From positions 620,001 through 684,000 of the forward strand of contig JBGAKR010000001.1 of the NCBI GenBank assembly GCA_044224315.1: a DNA stretch of 64,000 bases, written 5' to 3'. Position numbers and translations under genes: made by a program. The notes under the pieces were generated by a model. The model was not told the origin of the DNA, did no database searches, and saw only the letters and a program-made list of their open reading frames with translations. This document shows, in pieces, positions 55,194 through 64,000 of the stretch (position 1 is its first letter; each line of letters starts with the position of its first letter). The DNA comes from JAGXTF01 sp044224315. GTDB taxonomy: Bacteria; Bacteroidota; Bacteroidia; NS11-12g; UBA955.

Positions 55194-55228
55194 AAAAAAA
55201 CCCGGCATTTTTTTAACACCGGGTTTTT
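55194..55228 (-). terminator. Terminator of broken peptide unit 5
   Basis: AACCCGG-TGTTAAAAAAATG-CCGGGTTTTTTT on the minus strand. Retained although the coding region is damaged. Confidence 0.85.
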
Positions 55229-55250
55229 GGGGTAATTTAAGATTCGGATA

Positions 55251-55453
55251 TTAGATAGGTCCGTGAGGATTCAGGTGTGGATCGAGGTGAGGATCGTTTA
55301 CAGGGCCATTGCTGTTTGGACCTACTGGAGGAGGCATCATTGGGTCGCCACCGATTGGGCCCATTCCAATTGGATCTCCATTACATTTTTACCGTCTACA
55401 GCATCGTTGCTGAAGTTACTCAGTGATTTTGGGTTATTGTTAGTGTTGTTCAT
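55251..55453 (-). pseudogene. Deleted and frameshifted peptide precursor 5
   Basis: From the ATG at 55453 the leader is intact (LSNFSNDAVDGKNVM) but then reads EIQLEWAQSVATQ and stops at 55337. Compared with units 4, 6 and 7, about 90 bases encoding the GGG site and the first third of the core are missing, with a frame change. In the old frame the tail is still readable and distinct: DPIGMGPIGGDPMMPPPVGP, then NDPHLDPHLNPHGPI. So this copy lost its cleavage site and is not a functional precursor. The tail differs from other copies, so it diverged before the deletion. Confidence 0.85.
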
Positions 55454-55473
55454 ACTTTTCGTTTTTGTTGATT

Positions 55474-55504
55474 CAAAGTAAACACCGGTTTCACTCTCCT
55501 GCAA
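55474..55504 (-). promoter_or_regulatory. Promoter of broken peptide unit 5
   Basis: TTG (55502-55504), 20 bases, TTACTTTG (55474-55481), identical to unit 4. Confidence 0.65.
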
Positions 55505-55794
55505 GCCAATGGACGAAAACTATACGAAATGACATTTAATATTATTGGATAAGGATAAAATCCTGTTTTGGGTTTTACACAACATGCGTAAAAAGTGGTT
55601 AAACCGATGCAATCTGGCAGAATAAGTTCTAATTGATTCGTTTATTCATCATTGCAAAGCTCCTTGACTACTGAAGAAGTTGCCTCTTTTACCGTTTCAA
55701 AACGCTACAGCCATTCAATTGGGCACCTTAGTCATTCTGTGGTAAACACGCAAAGGCCAAATACCGTATAAGGCAAAAGCGCAATAACGGGCAT
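55505..55794. other. Duplicated spacer between units 5 and 6
   Basis: The half near unit 6 (about 55680-55795) is closely similar to 56340-56475, including GTCATTCTGTGGTAAACACG and AAATACCGTATAAGG. No gene is recognised. It marks the boundary of a ~680-bp duplicated segment. Confidence 0.6.
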
Positions 55795-55825
55795 AAAAAA
55801 ACCCGGCAATTGAGTGCCGGGTTTT
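55795..55825 (-). terminator. Terminator of peptide unit 6
   Basis: AAAACCCGGCACTCAATTGCCGGGTTTTTTT on the minus strand, 20 bases after the stop at 55845. Confidence 0.88.
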
Positions 55826-55844
55826 AAACTATTTAGTTTTTAAA

Positions 55845-56132
55845 TTAGATAGGACCGTGTGGGTTGATGTGCGGATCCAGGTGAGGATTTACAGGACCAT
55901 CACTCAAAGGACCTACTGGAGGCATTGGATCTCCACCGATGGGGCCCATACCGCCTCCGATTGGATCTTCAGGACCATTGAAAGCAGGAGCCTGAAATGG
56001 ATCTGCGGGCAAAGAACCGCTTCCATCTTCTATAAAGCCGTCGCCGAAGCCACCGCCCATTACATTTTTACCGTCTACAGCATCGTTGCTGAAGTTACTC
56101 AGTGATTTTGGGTTATTGTTAGTGTTGTTCAT
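55845..56132 (-). CDS. Pro/Gly/His-rich GGG-leader peptide precursor 6
   Basis: 95 aa from the ATG at 56132. Identical to precursor 4 except Ile for Val in GFIEDGSG. Same leader, GGG at 26-28, same His-Pro tail. Only a few base changes separate the two genes, mostly silent or single-base, which points to recent duplication or gene conversion. Confidence 0.82.
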   Translation of the reverse strand: MNNTNNNPKSLSNFSNDAVDGKNVMGGGFGDGFIEDGSGSLPADPFQAPAFNGPEDPIGGGMGPIGGDPMPPVGPLSDGPVNPHLDPHINPHGPI

Positions 56133-56152
56133 ACTTTTCGTTTTTGTTGATT

Positions 56153-56183
56153 CAAAGTAAACACCGGTTTCACTCTCCTGCAA
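56153..56183 (-). promoter_or_regulatory. Promoter of peptide unit 6
   Basis: TTG (56181-56183), 20 bases, TTACTTTG (56153-56160) on the minus strand. Confidence 0.7.
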
Positions 56184-56473
56184 GCCAATGGACGAATACT
56201 ATACGAAATGACATTTAATATTATTGGACAAGGTTAAAATCCTGTTTTGGTAATTACAAATATCAGGTAAAAGGTGATTTAACGGGCATAAACTGGCAGT
56301 ATAAGTGATAGTTGATGCGCACTATTGATCAAAGTGAAGCTCATTGGCCAATGAAGAAGTTGCATCTTTTGCCGTTTCAAAGCGGTATTGCCATTCAAAT
56401 AGGCACTTTGGTCATTCTGTGGTAAACACGCAAAGGCCAAATACCGTATAAGGTAAAAGCGCAATAACGGGCA
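56184..56473. other. Duplicated spacer between units 6 and 7
   Basis: Similar to 55505-55794 over most of its length. No gene recognised; one 61-codon minus-strand frame here is not conserved in the sister spacer. Confidence 0.55.
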
Positions 56474-56505
56474 TAAAAAAACCCGGCAATTAAGAGCCGG
56501 GTTTT
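56474..56505 (-). terminator. Terminator of peptide unit 7
   Basis: AAAACCCGGCTCTTAATTGCCGGGTTTTTTT on the minus strand. Confidence 0.88.
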
Positions 56506-56524
56506 AAACTATTTAGTTTTTAAA

Positions 56525-56812
56525 TTAGATAGGACCGTGTGGGTTGATGTGCGGATCCAGGTGTGGATTTACAGGGCCATCACTCAAAGGACCTACTGGA
56601 GGCATTGGATCTCCACCGATGGGGCCCATACCGCCTCCGATTGGATCTTCAGGACCATTGAAAGCAGGGGCCTGGAATGGATCTGCGGGCAAAGAACCGC
56701 TTCCATCTTCTACAAAGCCGTCGCCGAAGCCACCGCCCATTACATTTTTACCGTCTACAGCATCATTGCTGAAGTTACTCAGTGATTTTGGGTTGTTGTT
56801 ATTGTTATTCAT
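56525..56812 (-). CDS. Pro/Gly/His-rich GGG-leader peptide precursor 7
   Basis: 95 aa from the ATG at 56812 (a longer frame to 56863 overlaps the promoter). Mature part identical to precursor 4; the leader differs only at Asn4 (Thr in 4 and 6). The upstream DNA is unrelated to that of units 4-6 but keeps the same promoter geometry, so this unit sits at the edge of the duplicated block. Confidence 0.82.
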   Translation of the reverse strand: MNNNNNNPKSLSNFSNDAVDGKNVMGGGFGDGFVEDGSGSLPADPFQAPAFNGPEDPIGGGMGPIGGDPMPPVGPLSDGPVNPHLDPHINPHGPI

Positions 56813-56832
56813 TTCTGTTGTCTTTAGTATTT

Positions 56833-56863
56833 CAAAGTAAAGAAGCATTGGGCTAATAACCAA
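56833..56863 (-). promoter_or_regulatory. Promoter of peptide unit 7
   Basis: TTG (56861-56863), 20 bases, TTACTTTG (56833-56840) on the minus strand. The intervening sequence differs from units 4-6, so the boxes look conserved by selection. Confidence 0.7.
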
Positions 56864-56985
56864 TATATATTAAAAATAATATACGAAAAGAGGCATATTT
56901 TTAACAAACCATGAAATCAGACTAACAAACGTTAGTTAATTGTTGTTAAATATCAGGTAAAAGTATCATTATCAGTTATAATTCA

Positions 56986-57020
56986 TAAAAAAACCCGGCC
57001 AATTTTGACCGGGCTTTTTT
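56986..57020 (-). terminator. Terminator of peptide unit 8
   Basis: AAGCCCGGTCAAAATTGGCCGGGTTTTTTT on the minus strand, 15 bases after the stop at 57036. Confidence 0.88.
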
Positions 57021-57035
57021 ACAGAAATGAATTTC

Positions 57036-57338
57036 TTAGATGGGTCCGTGGGGAGGAATTGGGCCCATGTGAGGGTCAAGGTGTGGAGGCAATGGACCAT
57101 CGCTCAATGGACCAACAGGAGGCAAAGGGTCGCCGCCAATTGGGCCCATACCGCCGCCGATTGGATCTTCAGGACCATTGAAAGCCGGAGCCTGAAAAGG
57201 ATCGGGAGGCAAAGAACCGCTTCCATCGTCTACAAAGCCGTCGCCAAAGCCACCGCCCATTACATTTTTGCCATCAACAGCATCTTCAGAGAGGTTATTG
57301 ATGTTTTTAGGATCCAGATTGTTTTCTTCGTTTATCAT
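57036..57338 (-). CDS. Pro/Gly/His-rich GGG-leader peptide precursor 8
   Basis: 100 aa. Diverged member of the precursor 4/6/7 group: leader INNLSEDAVDGKNVM, GGG (28-30) F-G-D, core with SLPPDPFQAPAFNGPEDPIG nearly unchanged and a longer tail, PPHLDPHMGPIPPHGPI. The first leader residues (MINEENNLDPKN) differ, while DGKNVMGGGFGDGF is fixed. The conservation of cleavage site and core against a diverged N-terminus and tail shows where selection acts. Confidence 0.82.
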   Translation of the reverse strand: MINEENNLDPKNINNLSEDAVDGKNVMGGGFGDGFVDDGSGSLPPDPFQAPAFNGPEDPIGGGMGPIGGDPLPPVGPLSDGPLPPHLDPHMGPIPPHGPI

Positions 57339-57361
57339 GAGAGTAGAATTTATTGATATGA

Positions 57362-57391
57362 CAAAGTTAGCAATATACTTGGGATGTGCAA
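57362..57391 (-). promoter_or_regulatory. Promoter of peptide unit 8
   Basis: TTG (57389-57391), 19 bases, TAACTTTG (57362-57369) on the minus strand: perfect Bacteroidota consensus. ATG at 57338. Confidence 0.78.
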
Positions 57392-57534
57392 GGTTTAAAT
57401 TGCCGTGGGGGATATAAATTTAACGAAACCTTTAAAAATATATACGAATGCACCAATCGCCCGGGCCAGAATTCCACAGTAAAACGGCAAATCCCCTGTT
57501 TTGCGTTCACTTATACATAGTGGAAATGCTGTTT

Positions 57535-60500
57535 TTAGCGTAAAACTTCTACTGTACCCCTGTAATAATGGGGCTTGCGCTTATAATCACGGATGCTGAT
57601 TAATACTGAATAAACTCCGGCCATTACCGGTTCACCCATATAGGTACCATCCCAGGGTTTGCTGTTTTCGGTTTCATACACCAGGGCGCCCCAACGGTTA
57701 TATATACGCATGGTATATGAGGCAAGGCCCAACCCTTCGGGGCCAAACATTTCGTTTTTACCATCACTATTTGGTGTAAACACTCCTGGTACATGCAGTG
57801 TATACATGTAGTTTATAATTACAGAAGCACTAATAGAGTCTTTGCACCCAAATCGATTGGATACATACTGCCAAATATAAAACGAACCACTATCGGGGAA
57901 GGCATGAACAAAATTGCGTTGTTTGGTGCTGAATCCATCGGTAGTTATATACCACATGCTGTCTGCACCCGAACTGATATCGCTGATTGTTATGTTTGGA
58001 TTTACCACAGTGGCCGCATTTGGCGATAAAGTAAATGCAGGCACTGGCTTGGGGTTAATAATAACCGGCTTTTGCACAGTATAAAAACATCCTGTTTTGG
58101 TTTCAATTCTTAGGGTTACCGGCCAGGTGCCGTCTTTTGCGTATATATGCGTTGGATTTTGGCTTGTGGCCGTTTTGCCATTGCCAAATTGCCACAAATA
58201 AGTACTTACAGGCTCCGTACTTACCGATTTGTCGGTAAACATCGAAACTTCATCCAGGCATACATCGGGCGCAATAAAATCTGCCATCACAGGGGGTTGA
58301 ATGGTAAAGGTGGTTTTGGCTGAATCCATGCAATTTTTATCGGTAATGGCATAATAGGTAGCCAGCCAACTGCCTGCAGGAGTAAATTTTTGGGTAAGTT
58401 TTCTGCCAGTGGCAGTGCTGCCATCAGACAATAACCAGGAACTGGATGCAACAAACCCTTTACTAACCGTGGCCGAGCCATTTAAAATGGCAGAATCATC
58501 GTTGCATGGGTTTATTGAATTAGCCCCAACGATTGGCAATTGGTTCACTTCAACTGTTGCGCTTGTATCGCTTACACAGCCTTTGTCCGTGGTAAGTTTC
58601 AGCTTGAGATTATACACCCCGATTGCGTTGAATTTATAATTTATGTTTGGCGTGATGGCAGAATCGCCGTTGCCCAAGTACCATTTATAGTCTTTTACAG
58701 TGCCACCTCCCCAATAGGAGCTGGTTGCAGTCAATTGTTCGCCAAAACAATGATCCGCAGCAATGAAACGGGGTTTGGCCAATGGATAAATTGTAAGTGC
58801 ACCCGTAACAGAATCGCTGCATTGCTTATCGCTGATTACCCGCAATTTGGGAGCATAGTTGCCCGCTTTTTTATAGGTATATACGGGAGTCGATACCACA
58901 GAGGTATTGCCATCTCCAAAGTCCCATTTGTAATTGGCAATTCCACCTTTAGCTATGACTGTGCTATCTTTAAATGCACTAGAAAATCCAAGACATACGT
59001 TGTCGATCCCAAATTTTGCAACGGGTACTGCAAAAGAATTGGCGTATCGTGTAAGGGTATCACTGCACCCGTGGATGGACTTAACCGTAAGGAATAGTTT
59101 ATTTACACCATATGCAGGCACATACACTGCAGGATCAACTACCGAGGAACCACCTAGGTTGCCGAAATTCCAGGTGTAATCCAAAAGCGTATCGCCAAAT
59201 AATTTTGAGGTATTGAGCACATGCAAACTATCCCTCTCACAAATATCGGCAACAGTGAATGAGGCTTTGGGCTTAGGAAATACCCTGGCAATAGCGCCAA
59301 ACGTATCGGTGCAGCCCCAGGTATTTTGAATAACAAGTTGCAGGGAATAATCCTTTGCCAGCTTATATCTATAAACAGGCTTAGCTACAGTGCTGAAATT
59401 ACCATCGCCCATGTCCCACGAATATTTGGTAATGGTGCCGCTATCCGTAGTAGAAAGTTGATTGATTCGACTCGAATCGCCCAAACAAACATACGGAATA
59501 CTAAAATCTGCTACAGGATTGGCTTTCACATCCACCATGCGGCTCACCGTGTCGGCACATCCAATATCAGAAACCGCTATAAGTGTGACTTTGCGGCTGG
59601 ATGCGCCCTTCATCCCAATTTGCAGGCTCTGGGCATTAAAGGTATCCAATGTACCCGTTTTCCACTCCAAAGAAGTTATCTTTCCTGAGGATATTTTGGT
59701 AGAATCCGTAACAATCGGATCGCCTCCCTGGCAAGTTACTGGCCATGTAAACCAGGGTTTGGGAAATGGAAACACTTTTATGCGGATTGAATCTGAACCT
59801 TTACATCCATTCTGGTCTATGGCTAGTATCGTATAGGTTGTATTGCCATTTGAAGCAATGGTAGTTCCCAAGGCAGCAGGATTGCTCACTCCGGTAGTTG
59901 GCAACCATTGATAACTTAGTGGCGCTTTCCCCCCTTTTACACTGCCTGATAAAACCACTGGTTTTTTGATACACAATTGGGTATCGTGCAGGTTTATAAA
60001 TACGGATGGAAGCGGCAGAACTATCACTCGTACCGAATCCTTGGTGGTACATAAACCGCGGTTGGTGGTAAGAACCAGATCGGTAGTGTCTGGAATCTGA
60101 TTGATATTGGTAGCAGTAAAATTGGGCTTCGCCAACAACCGATCGTTTAATACCTGATAATTATCCCAGAAATAATAGAAATTCTTTACATCGTAAGTTC
60201 CAAGTGTAAGTTTTGAGCCACTACAAATTGCGGTATCATTCCCAGCATTGATTATGCGCGGCACACCAAATCTTCTTTGTCCGAATTTACAACTGCAGGC
60301 ACCGGAATCTATTACCGCAAGTACACCACAGCTTTGCCCGACGCCCATAGTTAATTTGCGGTTTACCTGTATGGTAGCCCCGGTACTCATAGATTTTTTA
60401 AGGGTATCCGTACCAAGTAATTTGTCGTTTTTATCCCATTTGCCGTTGTTATTCGCGTCATAATGGTAGCGTATTACAATCGGGTCAGTGCCTGAAATGG

Positions 60501-63500
60501 CGCGCCCGTTGTTTTTAATTTGGTATCCCAGCACTACTACTTCCGAATCGGCTGAAATCAGTTTTGAACTAATGCTGGTATTAATAAAATCTATACTGCC
60601 TTTGTCTACAAGGGGCGTAACCAGTTCCGAGCCAGTAATAACCTTTATATCGCAGGCAGTTCCGGTACTTACACAAACCACAGGTTGCACAACCACCGAT
60701 CGGGCCAAAATATCTATCGGTCCGCAATTGAGGCTGGGACCATATCCGTTTACTTTTACATCAAACTCTAGTGAGTCGCCGGGGTTAATGTTTTTAAGTA
60801 TATTCCAGCTTAGCAGAGTGGCACCGTTGATGGTTGTTATCTTCAACGAATCTTTGTTGGGTGCATTTCTAATTCCATTCCAGTAAGAGGTATCGCGTGT
60901 AACGCCTTTAGGTAAAAATAGCTCGATTTTATCTTTAACCCCCGATTTGCCGGGGCCTAAAAATACCACCCTGGTTTTAATGGTCATTGCTTTTTCACAG
61001 GGCAAAAGGGTATCGGCCCATGCTTTTACAAGGGTATAATAAGGGCGGGTAACACCCGAAATATCCAGGGGACTGCTAAATGCAGGAATCGCAGGCACCG
61101 GGTCGCCACATTTGATATTGGAAATAGCCCTGGCTGAAATAAAACTACCCGAAGCATAATCACAGTCTGTGCTTACCCTAAAGGTTATTAGCATTTTGTT
61201 TTTGGATGTATCGCCTGTACCTGTAAAGCCTTTAGAAACATTGGAACTGAGAGCTGCCAGGTTCCACTCATAGATGGTACCACTTACCAGTGTAGGCTGG
61301 CCCAGAGATACCGGGCTGCCCTTTAATGGATATTTAAGAATGGCCGAGTTGTTTACCACCTTCATTCCAATAGGTAATGAGATACGGATTTTGGTATTAT
61401 AAGCCGAAACATCCTGTATATTCTCTACCAGTAGGGTCATTTTATTTACTGCACACAAATCCGTTTTGGCCACGCTATCGGTAAGTGTTAGTTGCAAACG
61501 GGTATTTTGAGGTTCTAAAAACAGGGTGGTACTAATCGGTGTGCAGGGATAGGAAGCAAAATCGGATGGGTAATCGGCACAATCGTATGAGCCATATAGT
61601 TTAAGACTATCGGGTGAGCAGCTATTAAAAAGCGCCCTGATTTTAAATTTACGCAGTTTGCCCGAGGCCAGAATCCCTGCCTTATAAAGGTCGTTTGATG
61701 GTTTAATTACCGTGTCTTTATCATAATCCCGCACTTCTACAACCTTAATATTGCTATTGGAACGCGGTGAAAGCCATACATTATAAGCGCTGAATGTTGC
61801 TGAAGGATTGCTGAAACTCACAATCCAGTCTACCGTGTCTTTGGTGGCATATACAGTTTGGATCTGGGGTGTAAGTTTTAGGGTGGGTGCTACAAAAGTA
61901 AAGTAATCCTCACCTCCGAATTTCTTGGTTGAAATGGTATCATACCCTTTGCCCCAGGTACCCTGTCGTTCGAAAATGTAATCGTAATCTATCCTTACGG
62001 CCTTGCCTGACGTAAGATTGCATTTTGGTTGAACTGTATAATAAAAATACCCCTGTACACCATCATCGCTGGTATTGATAGGGCCCCCGGAATCTTTATA
62101 AGATTTTGTAAAATCAAAAACATAGGGATTTACCGAACCTGCATTTGCTGTTAGGCCATTATTCTGCTCAAGCACGTAAGAGCCAATTCCGGTAGTTCTA
62201 TACTGGCCAAACCATGTATTTTTTAGCTTAAGACTTGAAGGCAAATACATTTTTATAGCCTTAATCTTAGTCCATTTTCGATATTCATAAGGAAAAAGAT
62301 TATTACCTGCATAGGACCAGGCCCCCAGCGCAGTATACCAACTTTGGCTAAGGGCTACCTCTGCACAGTTTGAATAAATGATATTGTCGCCACAACAATT
62401 GTAATTGTAGAATCCATACAGCATCATATTACCCGAGAAGGTGTCGCATTGATAGGATTGGGCGAGTGTGGGGTTTGCCGCGCTTCCAAAATAAAACCGA
62501 TTCGAAAAATTGATAAGAATGCCCTGGGCCGAAATATTGCCGGTAACTTTATATCGCACTATCAACCTTAAGCTGTCGTTAATTGTAAATCGATAGCTGG
62601 ATGATAAACAACCTTTTGGATAAATACTGTCAACACTAAAATCAAATTTAAAAGTGGCGTGCCCTCCGCTCAATACTTTTTTAACCCGCACGGTATTGCA
62701 ATTGCCACTCATTACATTTCCACCTTTTATCACTACCAACTTTACATCAGCCACATCCAGGTAAGAACCATAGGTAATGAAACTCTCGGCATAGCCATAT
62801 TTCCAATTGGATATGCCTGATGCTGACTTTGGACGGCCAATAAAAATGCTGGTAATGGTATCGCCATACATAGCCCTTTCGCGGCGTATTTTGGTTAAGT
62901 CCAGATTGCCGGTTTTGTCTACCAGGCCATCATTGTCATTGTCTGGCAAACCATAACTGCTTCGGTAAAGTTCAAAGTTTTTAAACTGCAGCCCCCCATT
63001 GCAGGAATTGGAACAATGCACTTTGATGCTAAAATACTGGCAAATGGGTCTGATCCAGATATATGGATTGCATGAGGGTTGAGGATTGTAATACAACGAC
63101 ATCGAAACCGGTAAGGATGCATTTCCGTTGTATTTAGAGCAAATCCCTTTTAGCTTAACTGTAAGTTCACCATTCATTATTGAGAATGGAAAATTATTAC
63201 CCATAAATGCACGCAAAGTGTCTTTGCGCCAAGCAATACTATCGGGGTACCAGGTAGAAGTAAGGGTATTATTGGTAATGTAAAAATCGTTTTTGCTGAG
63301 GCTATGGGTGAGGGTACTGGGCAAAACAAAGTCAATCCGAATCTGTGCGGTTTTATCCAATGGAACATTGTAAAAACTCGAAAATTCAAATTTAAAATCC
63401 TTGGTTTCATCCCGGTTGACTGTATACTTTTCCCCACTGGTCGCCCACAGCGGTAAGGCTGTTGCATTGGTTGCGATATTCGTAGCGGTATACCCAGCCC

Positions 63501-64000
63501 AGGTCGTAAAAGGCAAAACCACATGTAGCACTGGCACAACGATACATATCCCAGTTTATGTAAAGCGTGTCTTTAGGCGCCATATTGGGCAGTCGCAACT
63601 GCATATACGTAATGGCAAAATTGGGCATGCACGATGCTACATAGTAGGGTTGGTAGCACGAGTCGGTATAAATCCGGAATAATTTGCCTTTGTACCCCAG
63701 CTTGGCGTAAACCGTAGCTGTATCAAACCTGCAATTTGAAGCCCCATAGGGTGTGTACACCGTAAATTTAACCGCTTTGGCATCCTTTTTACCGGTATTT
63801 GTCACGGTAATGGATTGCTGATTGGCGGTAGTACCATCAAAACACAGTTTACTTACCGAAGCAGGCCAGGTAACCAGCACCGGATTGTCGGCACTCATGG
63901 TTACAGCACCGTTATTTTTAATTAGCTGACAGATTTTGCCTCCGCACCCCCATCCGATTTCGAAATAGGTACTGATTTTATTGCAGGCATTGATGGTGAA
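57535..64000 (-). CDS. Giant PKD-repeat surface protein with T9SS type B domain, frameshifted, 5' end outside window
   Basis: The 3' part is a 2000-codon frame ending at 57535. The protein upstream continues in another frame from the window edge (STYFEIGWGCGGKICQLIKN, SADNPVLVTWPASVSKLCFD) down to a stop at 63407; the frames meet near 63428-63435, a TTTTCCCC run, where one indel restores a single protein (YRYEYRNQCNSLTAVGDQW to KYTVNRDETKDFKFE). Features: DUF11-like beta domains, then about a dozen PKD repeats (WDFGDGNTSVVSTPVYTYKK is typical), and the gliding-motility-type C-terminal domain HVPGVFTPNSDGKNEMFGPE to the end. Exported by type IX secretion; likely a large adhesin. Confidence 0.85.

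Noticed and set aside
54554..56785. Plus-strand 82-codon ORFs opposite the peptide genes
   Set aside because: They are exact antisense shadows that recur only because the peptide genes are duplicated; they lack promoters and have no signal of their own.
52944..57338. Lanthipeptide or radical-SAM RiPP cluster
   Set aside because: The cores lack Cys and no LanB/LanM, radical SAM or YcaO gene is in the window; a simple leader-cleaved peptide family fits better.

Overview
The window is from a member of the Bacteroidota. Direct signs are two secreted proteins with type IX secretion C-terminal sorting domains, a SusC/SusD outer-membrane pair, a caa3-type oxidase cluster in the usual Bacteroidota order with two subunit III genes, many lipoproteins with short lipoboxes, and promoters of the TTG-N19/20-TAnnTTTG (or TAnnTTCG) type instead of -35/-10 boxes. 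Coding density is high, both strands are used, and I see no phage, plasmid or CRISPR. The genus cannot be fixed from this sequence.

Layout. 1-5 kb: 3' end of a PKD/T9SS protein, a LysR regulator divergent from an SbtA-type bicarbonate transporter, an OmpA-like protein without a normal start codon, and tRNA-Asp. 5-14 kb: a papain-like protease, nhaA, ribD with a DMT transporter and a YigZ protein, a LamG lipoprotein, recA, radC, and two tandem paralogous lipoproteins. 14-22 kb: gcvP, a seven-copy palindromic repeat array beside an IS200-like Y1 transposase, two glycosyltransferases, a cyclase-family hydrolase, aat and trmB. 22.7-32.2 kb: an aerobic respiration cluster on the minus strand (ctaC, ctaD, ctaA, ctaB, two subunit III genes, subunit IV, sco, DUF420, a small CxxC protein, DUF983, RDD). 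32-40 kb: a VWA protein, rsmA, an HD hydrolase, a TPR protein, a GIN-domain lipoprotein, rhomboid, two tRNA-Leu genes and queA. 40-48 kb: SusD and SusC, 3-hydroxyacyl-CoA dehydrogenase, a spermidine-synthase-like protein, maf and small secreted proteins.

The most unusual part is 48.4-57.5 kb. A minus-strand operon encodes a C39-peptidase ABC exporter, an HlyD-type adaptor and a two-domain universal stress protein. Upstream lie eight transcription units, each for one short acidic peptide (90-100 aa) with a shared leader ending in GGG-x-GD. Three have different cores; four share a Pro/Gly-rich core ending in His-Pro repeats; one more is a deletion- and frameshift-damaged copy. Each unit has its own promoter and its own CCCGG-stem terminator. 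The layout fits a family of double-glycine secreted peptides processed and exported by the neighbouring C39 transporter. No RiPP-modifying enzyme and no immunity gene is recognisable in the window.

The window ends inside a very large PKD-repeat protein with a type B T9SS sorting domain, which is frameshifted near 63.43 kb at a short homopolymer run. Other anomalies: ctaA appears to start within or before the ctaD terminator hairpin with no ATG/GTG/TTG at the expected place, and a small secreted protein at 38.6-39.0 kb has its signal peptide and body in different frames.
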